Shown here: piece after piece, positions 27,755 to 35,904 of the stretch | Position numbering within the stretch: the stretch's first letter is position 1 | How the letters are laid out: every line of letters starts with the position of its first letter | Source: Armatimonadota bacterium | GTDB lineage: Bacteria > Armatimonadota > Fervidibacteria > Fervidibacterales > Fervidibacteraceae | Length of the DNA stretch: 35,904 bases | Assembly: GCA_025060305.1 (NCBI GenBank) | Contig: JANXCD010000004.1 | Location: 1-35,904 of the forward strand | Direction: 5' to 3' | The notes under the pieces: generated by a model | What the model was told of the DNA's origin: nothing | Seen by the model: only the letters and a program-made list of their open reading frames with translations | Databases searched by the model: none | Program-made: the position numbers and the translations under genes

Positions 27755-28324
27755 CTAAGATTGACAAAGCCGAAGGAAATAGCGATGAATTCGGACATCG
27801 TCGGTCAATTCAGGATGAAAAGTTGTGGCAATTATATTGCCTTGCTGGACGAAAACAGGCTTGTCATTAAATTCCGCCAAAACATCAACGCCTTCACCGA
27901 CGGCTTCAATGACTGGCGCTCTAATGAATACACCTCGCACGGGAACTTCTCCCAACTTAGGAACATGGATGTCGGCTTCAAAACTATCTTTTTGCCGACC
28001 ATAAGCGTTTCGGTTGACAACGATGTCAATCACTCCAATTCTCGGTTGATCGCTTTCAAGGATTGTTTTTGCCAGAACAATCGCACCAGCACATGTCCCA
28101 AAGGCTGGCAACCCTTCCTTTAATATCTCATGCAAAGCATCAAAAAGTCCATAGCGATTTCCCACTATGCCTAAAGTTGTGCTTTCGCCTCCAGGGATGA
28201 TAACACCATCAACTCCTTCAAGGTCTTTCGGTAACCGAACTCCTTTCGCTTGGACATTCAACCTTCGTAACATTTCCAAATGCTCGGCAAAGTCGCCTTG
28301 AATTGTCACAACGCCGATGAGCAT
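27755..28324 (-). CDS. pdxT: Pyridoxal 5'-phosphate synthase glutaminase subunit
   Basis: GVVTIQGDFAEHLEMLRRL, IIPGGESTTLG, FGTCAGAIVLAK, TTFHPELTDD. Confidence 0.93.
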   Translation of the reverse strand: MLIGVVTIQGDFAEHLEMLRRLNVQAKGVRLPKDLEGVDGVIIPGGESTTLGIVGNRYGLFDALHEILKEGLPAFGTCAGAIVLAKTILESDQPRIGVIDIVVNRNAYGRQKDSFEADIHVPKLGEVPVRGVFIRAPVIEAVGEGVDVLAEFNDKPVFVQQGNIIATTFHPELTDDVRIHRYFLRLCQS

Positions 28325-28522
28325 TGGTAGTCACCTCGTGCAATACAAAGGTTACTGCTTTCGCAAAAAGTTATTTTGCTACACAATAAAGGTGAATGAA
28401 CAAGGAAACTTTACAAAGTTAACCTAAACTGGCGCTATATGCTCAAAGTTTGTTTTGTGCAAAAGAATTTTCGGATGATGCAAAATTGAAAAGTCCATCA
28501 CATTTAAGGCTTGTCTTTTACG

Positions 28523-28564
28523 ATGAAAGGTGGTGGGTTGATGATGAAAGGTGGTGGGTTGTTG
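28523..28564 (+). repeat. 21-bp tandem duplication spanning RBS-like sequence and start region
   Basis: ATGAAAGGTGGTGGGTTGatg / ATGAAAGGTGGTGGGTTGttg at 28523-28543 and 28544-28564. Confidence 0.8.
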
Positions 28565-30973
28565 TTTCTGGCAACAATGACAATAATTTGCGGGAATGTG
28601 GCAGCGCAAAGTGACATGCTTCCAATCTATGGAGTTCCATTTGCCGAAAAGTCACCAAAAATTGATGGGCAACTGGATGACGAATGTTGGCAAAATTTGC
28701 CGACAATGACTTTGCCCTTTGATTACTACGCCGTTGAGACTTCTGGTCGCCCTGTGGCAACGAAGTCACCACCAACTTTCGCAAAATTTTGCTACGACCA
28801 AAAGGCACTTTATGTCGCCATCCAATTGCAAGAGCAAAACTTGACGAAAACTCGCCGCTTCATCTTCGGAAGGGACGCCTATGACACTTGGACGGACGAT
28901 TGCGTTGAGTTGATGCTTTCGCCAAAGGACTTGAGTTACCGCTTCAAGTTCACTGTCAACGCTAACGGCGCTCACTACGATGAAGTTGACTTGGATTTCA
29001 CTCTCGTGCATCCGTCTTGGAATAGCACAAGTTGGCAAGCAGCAACAAGTCAAGGCGAAAATGCTTGGTTCATTGAAATTGCAATTCCCTTTCACGATTT
29101 AGGCGTGTCAACGCCTAAGCCCAAAGAAAGGTGGCGAGCGCTTTTAGTTCGCTTTCGTTGGGCAACAGGAAATTTTGAAGGCTCAAGTTGGACACCAACA
29201 GGTGCATTCAACCGACCGCACCTTTTTGGCATCTTGCAGTTTTTGAAGCGTGGCGAAAAGCCTTTCCATCGCAACCCTTTTGAACGATTGCTTCAATTGA
29301 CCTTTGAAGATCACGACCAAAAATTACAGCCATTGGTGAGCGAATTTTTGGTGCGAGGAGGCGATCAGAAAATGAAAGCCAAAATAACAGCAGCACTAAT
29401 GATGGCTTTGACAGCGACGAACGCTCCTACTGCTCTTTCGCAATGGTATCCCGCAGAAGGGCGACACGATGGCGCTTACTTGCACGAAGTCAAAACAGAA
29501 TTCATCACGCCACACCTAACTTGGGCTAAACCTTACGCTCGCAAAAAACTTAAAGTCTTTTGCCTAACGCCTATGTCAATGGCGCCAAGGGAAGTTGTTG
29601 AGTTATGGCAAAGGCTTGACATTGACTTTACCGCTGCGACTGTTGGGATGCCCGACCGATTTGACCGAGTGGTTGGTTTTCTCGGACCTTGGGCTTTTTC
29701 CGTTCAAGGCTCAACCCGTGCGGAAAAAGAAGCAGAAATTTTGCGAAAACTCAAAAGCCCTTACGATGTTTTGGTCATCGGCGATGTCTCCTTTGACATC
29801 TTACCACCGAGCATCCAACTGGCAATTTTGCAACAAGTTGATGATGGCGCTGGTTTGGTTTATGTCTTTGACCCACGAACCAAATTGCCTTTGTTTCAAA
29901 AGCCTTCGGACGAAGATGGCGAACTTTTGTTCAACGGGTTGCCTTGGTCAATTTCGCCATCTTTGAGTGTTTTCAAAGACAAGCCCGATCAACTCCTTCG
30001 CAGGTTCAGGTTGGGCAAGGGACGAATTGTTCAAATCGCATGGGCGCACTACTCTTATCCGCACTATGGTGGGCATGGCTTCACTCCGCCTGAACCTTTC
30101 TCGCCAAGATGGCATTTTGACTACGAACATTACATGCAAACACTCATCAAAGCAATCCTTTGGGCAGCACCGACAGAAAAGCGTCCCAACATCGTTTGGT
30201 TGAAAGTTAGCGAAGGCTTCAAAGTCAATCAAAGCGATGGCGCAAAAGTTGAGTTTGCTTTGGCTAACCGAAGTCAGAAAAGTTTTCAAGGCATTTTGCG
30301 CCAAATCATTCGCAACCGCTTCAATGAAACTGTCGCTAAAAGTGAGCATCCCGTCTCCATCGGTGCAGGTCAAACTCAAACAGTGACCGTTTTCGTTCCA
30401 GCCAATTTGCCTGCTGGCGATTACGCTTTGGACTTGCAAATTTTCACTGCTGTCAAGCCTTTTTCCGTTGAGCAATTTGGCTCTTTCGGTTTTAAGGTTG
30501 AAGCACCATTTGCCATTGCTGCTTTCTTAGACGAGTTGAAGTTTTTAGACAGGGAGAAAGCAACAGAAGGGATTGTCAAGTTCAACTCGCCAGCACCAGA
30601 AAATGCCAAATTCCGTTTAAGCCTGACGGACACTTACAGGCGTTTGTTTTTCCGCTATGAAGCAATTTTGCCGAAAGGAAGTCAGCAGTTGAAAGTTCCA
30701 ATTTCAGTTTCCGATGCGATGGCTCAAGGCATTTTGGCAAGGGGCGAACTTTTTGCCGGAAAGAACTTAGTTGATTTGGCTGTCAAGCACTTGTTTGCGC
30801 CATTTAGAGCGCCAACCCTTTCTGGTTTTCCGACTAACGAATTTGCTTCTTTGCTTTGGAACGGAATTTCGCACGGGCATACAGGTTTGGGCGTTTACGC
30901 TTTTGAGCAGGCGAGAAGAGCAGCTTCAACTTCACCTACGGCGGTGGCGAAACAACTTTTTGGGCAAACATGA
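28541..30973 (+). CDS. Secreted CBM9-like plus glycoside-hydrolase protein, N-terminal part of a likely frameshifted gene
   Basis: Signal-like LLFLATMTIICGNVAAQ; CBM9-like KIDGQLDDECWQNLP...DDCVELMLSP...FIEIAIPFHDLG; then GAT-like and barrel segments. ORF opens at 28511. Confidence 0.65.
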   Translation: MMKGGGLLFLATMTIICGNVAAQSDMLPIYGVPFAEKSPKIDGQLDDECWQNLPTMTLPFDYYAVETSGRPVATKSPPTFAKFCYDQKALYVAIQLQEQNLTKTRRFIFGRDAYDTWTDDCVELMLSPKDLSYRFKFTVNANGAHYDEVDLDFTLVHPSWNSTSWQAATSQGENAWFIEIAIPFHDLGVSTPKPKERWRALLVRFRWATGNFEGSSWTPTGAFNRPHLFGILQFLKRGEKPFHRNPFERLLQLTFEDHDQKLQPLVSEFLVRGGDQKMKAKITAALMMALTATNAPTALSQWYPAEGRHDGAYLHEVKTEFITPHLTWAKPYARKKLKVFCLTPMSMAPREVVELWQRLDIDFTAATVGMPDRFDRVVGFLGPWAFSVQGSTRAEKEAEILRKLKSPYDVLVIGDVSFDILPPSIQLAILQQVDDGAGLVYVFDPRTKLPLFQKPSDEDGELLFNGLPWSISPSLSVFKDKPDQLLRRFRLGKGRIVQIAWAHYSYPHYGGHGFTPPEPFSPRWHFDYEHYMQTLIKAILWAAPTEKRPNIVWLKVSEGFKVNQSDGAKVEFALANRSQKSFQGILRQIIRNRFNETVAKSEHPVSIGAGQTQTVTVFVPANLPAGDYALDLQIFTAVKPFSVEQFGSFGFKVEAPFAIAAFLDELKFLDREKATEGIVKFNSPAPENAKFRLSLTDTYRRLFFRYEAILPKGSQQLKVPISVSDAMAQGILARGELFAGKNLVDLAVKHLFAPFRAPTLSGFPTNEFASLLWNGISHGHTGLGVYAFEQARRAASTSPTAVAKQLFGQT

Positions 30974-32970
30974 CATATTCGCTCATCGTCACTCACATCG
31001 GTCGTGGCGCTGATGAGCGTGGCTATCCAACAGACCGACAATTCAAAGGTGAAGATGCTTCAGTTTACAATCCCGAATTACTCAAAGCCTACACCGAGCC
31101 TTTGGCGAAAGAACTGCCAAAGTTCCTTCCGATGAAACCTTTGATTTACGGTTTGGGTGACGAAACTTATTTCAGTTACGATGCTGGCTTTTCACCTTAC
31201 GACAAAAGGGCTTTTCGTGAATATGTTCGGCAACGCTATGGGACATTGGAGCGCCTTAACGCTGAGTGGGGAACTCAGTTTGCCAGTTGGGACGAAGTAG
31301 AGCCTATCCCTTACGAGCGATGCCGAAAGGAAGGAAAAATTGCTGCTGGCATTGACCTTCGCATGTTCAACGAACGCTCTTACGCTGACTTGCACGAAAT
31401 GCTTCGCCAGTTCATCAGAAAGTTTGACCCGCAAGCGAGAACGGCTTCCGAGTTGGGAATGATTGGCGATGTGCCTTACTTTTTTGACCGAATAGACTTT
31501 TTCTGCACAACAACTGACAGAAGGTTGCATGAACTTTTCCGCTCACTGCCAAGAGTTAAAAACGACCCGCTCTTTTTGCTTGGCGATTGGTGGGGCGGTT
31601 ATGTTTTCAATCACGGCGGTCGTGTCGGAGCAATTAGGCTTTGGCGACAAATTTTGCGTGGGCACGCAAACAGCAGTTGGTTCTTCTTCATCGTCCCAAG
31701 CGAAGAAGGTGCACTGGCTTGCGATTTGAGAATCGCTGAGTATGTGCAAGAGATGATGCCTGAGTTGCAAGAAATCGCAAACGGCATCGGACAGTTGATG
31801 GCGAATGCAAAAATCATTAGCGATGGCAATGCGATTTTCTACTCAACAGTCAACGAACATGTCCCGCAGTTTTATACGGCTTTTGATGGTCAACCTGCTG
31901 CTCAAGGCTCTATCATCGGAGTTTTGGACAAGTTGGGAGTGGGCTACGAGTTCGTCACAGAAGATGACATCGTAAAGGGAGCGTTAGACAAGGGCGACTA
32001 CCAAAGGCTTTTCCTTGCTGGCTCAATTGCTATAAGCGACGAAGCAGCGAAAGCCATAGCCGAGTTTGTCAGCAATGGCGGAATTGTCATCGCTGATTTG
32101 GCAACTGGCATCATGAATGGCTTTGGGCGACTTTTAGGCAAAGGGCAACTGGACGAACTTTTTGGCATCGCTCGCAACAGTGCACCAAAGCCAGTCACCA
32201 TCGTCATTAAAGGTTCGGTCGCTCTGAACGGACGAAAATGGACGACAGAAGATTTGCGAGTGCTTTCGGATGCCTCTGTGAAACCGACGAAAGCGAAGGC
32301 ATTGATGCAAATTGATGGCGTGCCCTTGTTTGTTGTGAACGAGTTTGGCAAAGGCAAAGTTTTGCTTTGCAACTTCACTTTGCCTGGTGAAGACCATCCC
32401 GATGCAGCATCTTTGATGCAAATCATACTGAACTGGGCAGGGTTTGAGTTAACTAACTCTGTTGCGGAAAAATGGTTGCTTCGTCGCTTCCGTTTGGGTG
32501 GCTTGACGCTTCTAAGCGCTATTGCTTTGCCAGGAGCAAAGGATGTTAAAGTGCGCCTTTCTTCGCCTGCTTGGGTTTACGATGTCCGAAAGGGCAAAAG
32601 GCTTGGGCGCACCAACGAAATTGAACTTTCAAGCAAGCAGCAAGCGTGGCTTTTCGCTTTAGCACCGACAGGAACAGTGAAACTTTCAGCACAAACTCAA
32701 AAGATTGTCCGATGCGGACAAAAGTTGAATTTGCAGTTGAAATTGGAACATCAAGGCGTAAATGTAACGGGGCGAATTTTGCGAGTTCAAATCTTTCGCC
32801 CAGACAAAAGCGAAGCCGTCGCTTATCGCTGGTATCCGTCACTATCCGAACCACAAACAGAAATTTCAATCCCCATCGCTCTCAACGACCCAGTGGGACG
32901 ATGGAGCGCAACAGTGACCGATGTGGCAACAGGAACGAAAGCGACAACTTTGTGGGAAGTGAAGCAATGA
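30970..32970 (+). CDS. GH42-like protein, C-terminal part (barrel end plus trimerisation-like domain)
   Basis: GLGDETYFSYDAGFSPYDKRAFREYVRQRYGTLERLNAEWGT; later domain FLAGSIAISDEAAKAIAEFVSNGGIVIADLATG. Coherent sequence continues in this frame upstream of the ATG. Confidence 0.65.
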   Translation: MTYSLIVTHIGRGADERGYPTDRQFKGEDASVYNPELLKAYTEPLAKELPKFLPMKPLIYGLGDETYFSYDAGFSPYDKRAFREYVRQRYGTLERLNAEWGTQFASWDEVEPIPYERCRKEGKIAAGIDLRMFNERSYADLHEMLRQFIRKFDPQARTASELGMIGDVPYFFDRIDFFCTTTDRRLHELFRSLPRVKNDPLFLLGDWWGGYVFNHGGRVGAIRLWRQILRGHANSSWFFFIVPSEEGALACDLRIAEYVQEMMPELQEIANGIGQLMANAKIISDGNAIFYSTVNEHVPQFYTAFDGQPAAQGSIIGVLDKLGVGYEFVTEDDIVKGALDKGDYQRLFLAGSIAISDEAAKAIAEFVSNGGIVIADLATGIMNGFGRLLGKGQLDELFGIARNSAPKPVTIVIKGSVALNGRKWTTEDLRVLSDASVKPTKAKALMQIDGVPLFVVNEFGKGKVLLCNFTLPGEDHPDAASLMQIILNWAGFELTNSVAEKWLLRRFRLGGLTLLSAIALPGAKDVKVRLSSPAWVYDVRKGKRLGRTNEIELSSKQQAWLFALAPTGTVKLSAQTQKIVRCGQKLNLQLKLEHQGVNVTGRILRVQIFRPDKSEAVAYRWYPSLSEPQTEISIPIALNDPVGRWSATVTDVATGTKATTLWEVKQ

Positions 32971-32984
32971 TGACAAGCATCAAT

Positions 32985-33050
32985 GTAGGGACAGGCAAAG
33001 CCTGTCCGAAAAACAAAATGGTAGGGACAGGCAAAGCCTGTCCGAAAAAA
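32985..33050 (+). repeat. Tandem pair of 36-bp-spaced hairpin repeats
   Basis: GTAGGGACAGGC-aaa-GCCTGTCCGAAAAA at 32985-33013 and again at 33021-33049; each has a perfect 8-bp stem. Confidence 0.9.
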
Positions 33051-33095
33051 TAATCGGGCAGTTTTCACCTGCAAATTTGAAGGAGTGATGGGACG

Positions 33096-34295
33096 ATGAA
33101 AATGGCAATTGGGCTAATGAGCGCCATCAGTTTGCTACTGTTTTCAATGACTTTTGGTCAAATGCCAATGACAGCAGTTGTTGTAGAAACCGAGCAAGAT
33201 GCTGGTCGTGGAAATTTGAAGCACATAGAGCGCTGGCTTCTTTTTCCAGGCGGCAAACTTCGCTACCAACGAACCTTCAACCCCGAAACGAGACAAACAG
33301 TGAGCGAGCGATATGACGATTACCTTCATGGGCTTGCATTTGCTGGCGAAGGAAGTGGTGGCAAATGGGGTTATCATTGGTCTGGCGGATGGGATTGGTG
33401 GCGTTGGCTCACTGTGACTGTTGAAAGAGATGGCAAAAAGCAAGATGTGACTGAAGAAGTTTTTCAAACTGCTATGGTCGTGCAAGAACAGGGCAAAAGG
33501 TTAGTTTTTGACGAAATTTGGCAGTTGGAAGACGGCTTCTTAGTCATTCGCTACTTGTTTGAAGCAAGTCAACCTGACTGGTTGTGGCTGGAAGTTGCTT
33601 TGGTCGGAGCAAAAAGGAGCAGGCTTGATAGAGTGCAAATTACTGCTTACCCAACTACTTCAACAGGACCGAGATACCGAAAACGATGGATGACAACCTT
33701 AACGCAAGATGCCACAACGGAAACAGGAAGGGGCTTGAAAGTTGCCAGTGAGTGGTGCATTGTGATGTATTCTCGTTATGCTCAAGAAGAACAAGGCTGT
33801 GTCGTTGTTTTTGACCCAAACGAGATAGCGGCTGGCATGGAAGCAGGTGGTGGCTATGGAATTGCCCTCTTTTTCAACCCATCGCCTAATGTCTCTCGTG
33901 TTCACTTTGCCCTAAATTACTTCAACCGAAAGCATTGGCGTGAAGCGGTTCGCCCCTTCCTTGAAAAAGCGCCACAAATTTTGCAGCAACTTCGTGCTAT
34001 GCGATGGGATGCTCAACTTGAAGATGATGGTGATGCTTTGATTGAATGGCAACCTTTGGCTTTCTCAGAAAAAGCAATTTGGGTTCAAAAAGTTCGCTCA
34101 GTTTTCTCTTTGGCAAGTGAAGAAAGCAAAGATGCAAGGGAAGCCTTCACAACACTTCAAAATCTTTGGCAAAAATCGTCGGGTATGGAAAGAAGGCTGT
34201 TTGAAGTTGAATATTCTCTGCAGTGGCGCAAGTTTGTGACAGCGTTCCAAAAGGCATCAAAAGATGCTGTGAATACATTTGTGCATAAGAGATGA
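33096..34295 (+). CDS. Hypothetical secreted protein
   Basis: Signal peptide MKMAIGLMSAISLLLFSMTFGQ; 399 aa; RBS GAAGGAG upstream. Confidence 0.7.
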   Translation: MKMAIGLMSAISLLLFSMTFGQMPMTAVVVETEQDAGRGNLKHIERWLLFPGGKLRYQRTFNPETRQTVSERYDDYLHGLAFAGEGSGGKWGYHWSGGWDWWRWLTVTVERDGKKQDVTEEVFQTAMVVQEQGKRLVFDEIWQLEDGFLVIRYLFEASQPDWLWLEVALVGAKRSRLDRVQITAYPTTSTGPRYRKRWMTTLTQDATTETGRGLKVASEWCIVMYSRYAQEEQGCVVVFDPNEIAAGMEAGGGYGIALFFNPSPNVSRVHFALNYFNRKHWREAVRPFLEKAPQILQQLRAMRWDAQLEDDGDALIEWQPLAFSEKAIWVQKVRSVFSLASEESKDAREAFTTLQNLWQKSSGMERRLFEVEYSLQWRKFVTAFQKASKDAVNTFVHKR

Positions 34296-34302
34296 CTGAA
34301 GG

Positions 34303-34990
34303 ATGGGGCGTTGCCTGTTGCTAACAGGCTTAACTGTAGGATTAGCCTTTTGGCAGTATGCTGTCTATGGGCTTCAGAAAGGGGTGAGGACAAGCAAATG
34401 TTGAAAGCCAGTGAGTTCAAAGACTTCTCATAAGCAATTAAAGGCGAATTCAAAAACTCTTTTCGTTGACCGAACTCAACCAATCACTTCCAACTTGACT
34501 ATCCCTTCCGATGTTCACTTGGCTCTCAATACATGGAGTTTCGTGACTTGGCTGTTGAAGGCGATCAAACCAAACCGTCAACCATTGCTTTCCTTTTTGC
34601 TCGTTCGGCAAAAATTGAATACACCAAGTATGCTCAATTTCAATCGTTGACAAATGTTCATGTCTATCTGCCTTCAATCCCACAGGCAAAAAACGGCAAA
34701 GGGACAGTTGCAGTTTACAACTATGCTGCTGAACTTTGGAGGGGTTGAAATGTTTACTTGATGTCGGATCACCCTTTGGTTTTTACTGGCTACAACATTT
34801 TTGGTGTCAAGTCGCCTTTCACTGAACTTTGGGCTGGCTATCCTTCTGACTTAAAAATCGTGACGAAAAAATCGGAGGGCAGGGTTACTACCCTGCCGAA
34901 AAAAATCAAAAATCGGCACACCATTAGTCGTGCTCTCCGATGGCTTGTCAGAAGGAGATAGTTTCTTTGCTTGAGAAGCAAAGCCATTAT
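34303..34990 (+). pseudogene. Degenerate secreted-protein gene
   Basis: Signal-like MGRCLLLTGLTVGLAFWQYAVYG, then STNHFQLDYPFRCSLGSQYMEFRDLAVEG...NYAAELWRG*NVYLMSDHPLVFTGYNIFGVKSPFTELWAGYPSDLKIV, then TPLVVLSDGLSEGDSFF in another frame after a hairpin repeat. Confidence 0.5.
34878..34897 (+). repeat. Hairpin repeat inside the decayed gene
   Basis: Perfect GGCAGGGT-tact-ACCCTGCC followed by GAAAAAAA, same layout as other copies. Confidence 0.75.
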
Positions 34991-35014
34991 TTGTTATAAA
35001 GCGTTACTCAATTT

Positions 35015-35904
35015 TCACTTCATTGCTTCCCAAAGGATGTCTCCTTTCTCCCTTCGCACTGCTCCTTTGGATTCCACACCGCCATCGTCTTTCAAGTTTT
35101 CGCCGACGCTCCAAATTTTGAAGCCTTGTTTTAAGCGCTTGTAACGAATTGGTTTGCCGTCAAAAGGGTCAATGGGAACTGATGACAAGAATTTGGGCAC
35201 AAGTTGGCTAAGGTTTTCGGGGTAGCGACCATGTTCGTGCCAATACAAGCGCAAAGCAATTGCCGTTTGAGCAATCCGCTGCATTGCATGATAATAGTTG
35301 GCTTTTTGAAAGAAGTTTGAAAAAGCGGGAACGAGCATTTTAGCAATTGCCTTTTCGTCCCAAACTAATTCCAAACCTGACAAGTTGACACTTTTGACAG
35401 TGTTCTCAACTTCACTTTGCCATCGTTCTTCAAGTTGCCTGATGGCTTCTTGGTCGTATGGTGCACCTTTGCGGGCTATGGCTATAACTTCATTTTGGTA
35501 ATTCACCATCTTCAGGCAATTTTGAGCAATTAAAACACTTCGTGGCTTCAGCAAGACTGCCAAATTCACTTTGAATGGTTGTTCGCTCGCAAATAATCTG
35601 TGCAGCATTTTCTTTGAAGCCTTTCTCTGCATCCAATCACAGACGACGAAGGTGTAAACTCGTTCCGATTGGAGTGCTCTCACGAAATCTCGGTCAATAT
35701 CCCACGATTTCAACTCTGCTATAAGTGAACGGTAAGATTGCAGCGAAGGATCAGCGTCGGACAAAACTTGTTGCAAACCATTGTAGGCAGTCATGTAAAT
35801 TGAACCTTGAACAAGGAAGCCAATGACAAGTGATGGCTCATCGCTCATTCGCCTCACCAACTTCAAAATCGTCATGTGACTTTCAACTGCGCCATTAATG
35901 TCGC
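35015..35904 (-). CDS. Hypothetical protein (5' end probably outside window)
   Basis: 286 aa ORF to ATG 35875, but the frame stays open to the window edge (DINGAVESHMTILKLV...). C-terminal HGRYPENLSQLVPKFLSSVPIDPFDGKPIRYKR pattern. Confidence 0.65.
   Translation of the reverse strand, partial: DINGAVESHMTILKLVRRMSDEPSLVIGFLVQGSIYMTAYNGLQQVLSDADPSLQSYRSLIAELKSWDIDRDFVRALQSERVYTFVVCDWMQRKASKKMLHRLFASEQPFKVNLAVLLKPRSVLIAQNCLKMVNYQNEVIAIARKGAPYDQEAIRQLEERWQSEVENTVKSVNLSGLELVWDEKAIAKMLVPAFSNFFQKANYYHAMQRIAQTAIALRLYWHEHGRYPENLSQLVPKFLSSVPIDPFDGKPIRYKRLKQGFKIWSVGENLKDDGGVESKGAVRREKGDILWEAMK

Noticed and set aside
29948-30475. 175-aa - strand ORF (also 31998-32426 and similar)
   Set aside because: Lie antisense inside the glycoside hydrolase genes with no recognisable domains; likely shadow ORFs.
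32985-33050. Tandem hairpins as Rho-independent terminators
   Set aside because: Stems are followed by A-runs, not T-runs, on the + strand; in reverse the T-run precedes the stem.
32985-33050. CRISPR-like array
   Set aside because: Only two units, spacer of a few bases, internally palindromic, no cas genes; fits dispersed hairpin repeats better.
34746-34748. In-frame TGA in AAELWRG*NVYLMSD as a possible selenocysteine codon
   Set aside because: Frame is broken again downstream at a hairpin repeat, no Sec machinery or SECIS was recognised in the window; gene decay is simpler.

Overview
This is a 35.9 kb, protein-dense chromosomal window from an uncultured-style or thermophile-like diderm bacterium. 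The gene content resembles Armatimonadota/Fervidibacter-like genomes, but that placement is inference. The core is an envelope and cell-shape neighbourhood: ftsE-ftsX, a heptose kinase (rfaE1/hldE-N), an apparent fusion of heptose-1-P adenylyltransferase with CMP-KDO synthetase (RfaE2-KdsB), lpxC-fabZ, radC-mreB-mreC, uppP, two GT4 glycosyltransferases, a GT39-like transferase and a lytic transglycosylase. It also carries nadC, pdxT, YceI, FAH-family, VWA, CPBP and Gfo/Idh/MocA genes, one tRNA-Ser(UGA), a GH36-like gene and a CBM9/GH42-like gene. No CRISPR array, phage module or intact transposase was seen. The observations most worth following up are: (1) the RfaE2-KdsB fusion; (2) a family of ~112-123 bp MITE-like elements with terminal inverted repeats and two internal hairpins, one with a 5-bp target duplication and one that supplies the C-terminus and stop of nadC; (3) a compact promoter/C-rich RNA/terminator unit at ~2.9-3.1 kb that may be an anti-Shine-Dalgarno sRNA or the relic of a prepilin gene; (4) a long GH42-like gene split by an apparent frameshift hidden behind an ATGA overlap; (5) two decayed genes (FkbM methyltransferase and a secreted protein) that contain small palindromes. 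All calls come from reading the sequence and supplied ORFs; no searches were run.
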